From Aquimarina sp. (GTDB taxonomy: Bacteria > Bacteroidota > Bacteroidia > Flavobacteriales > Flavobacteriaceae), in assembly GCA_011524575.1 (NCBI GenBank), contig WTKB01000016.1, forward strand, positions 1 to 5,847: 5,847 nucleotides of DNA, read 5' to 3'. Position numbers and translations under genes: made by a program. Below, one piece after another: positions 5,794-5,847 of this stretch; within the stretch, counting starts at the first letter, position 1, and each line of letters begins with the position of its first letter. Below the pieces are notes generated by a model that had not been told where the DNA came from, did not search any database, and was given only the letters and a program-made list of their open reading frames with translations.

Positions 5794-5847
5794 GAGCTTG
5801 TTTGAACTGAATACAAACTGTAATTCAAAAGTTTAAGGTTTTGGTTT
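5794..5847 (-). mobile_element. Second MITE-like copy, inverted and cut by the window edge
   Basis: The sequence starting GAGCTTGTTTGAAC at 5794 matches the reverse complement of the right end of the 64-219 element: 35 of the first 38 bases agree, including ATACAAACTGTAATTCAAAAG at the inner side less one base, and similarity continues more weakly to the window end. It is again preceded by TTA (5791-5793), as at the first copy. The other end should lie about 100 bases beyond the window if it is full length. The strand given is relative to the first copy. Confidence 0.72.

Overview
The window looks like AT-rich chromosomal DNA from a member of Bacteroidota, most likely Flavobacteriaceae. Three things point there: a type IX secretion protein of the PorZ type with a C-terminal sorting domain, a TssD/Hcp tube protein of the Bacteroidetes type VI secretion system (T6SS subtype iii), and a promoter that fits the Bacteroidetes TTTG-N19-TAnnTTTG consensus with no purine-rich Shine-Dalgarno needed at most starts.

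Layout. 1-231: apparently non-coding apart from a possible reverse-strand gene start at the very edge. It is mostly filled by a 156-bp MITE-like element (64-219) with terminal inverted repeats and a TTA target duplication. 232-603 (reverse): small ArsC/Spx-fold thioredoxin-like protein. 604-729: divergent intergenic spacer. 730-3066: porZ. 3066-3758: recO, overlapping porZ by one base. 3759-3912: intergenic region with a consensus promoter and three phased direct repeats. 3913-4302: hcp (tssD). 4303-5283: an unrecognised protein starting directly at the hcp stop, probably a T6SS cargo effector. 5273-5728: a small lipoprotein overlapping the effector end, probably its immunity protein. 5735-5788: a short displaced copy of the middle of the effector gene. 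5794-5847: the start of a second MITE-like copy in inverted orientation, cut by the window edge.

How it fits together. arsC-like, porZ and recO look like stable core genes. Between recO and the second MITE sits a compact accessory island, hcp-effector-immunity, which reads as one transcription unit driven from the promoter at 3789-3819. The effector gene is composite: hand counting gives about 38% GC near its 5' end and about 23% in its last 180 bases, like a polymorphic toxin with a conserved front and an exchangeable tip. A 39-bp direct repeat of the conserved part lies 1150 bp downstream, just after the immunity gene. It is either a scar of earlier cassette exchange or a site at which the toxin tip and immunity gene could be swapped or lost together. 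This orphan hcp module with its remnant is the most interesting part of the window; the toxin activity itself cannot be told from the sequence.
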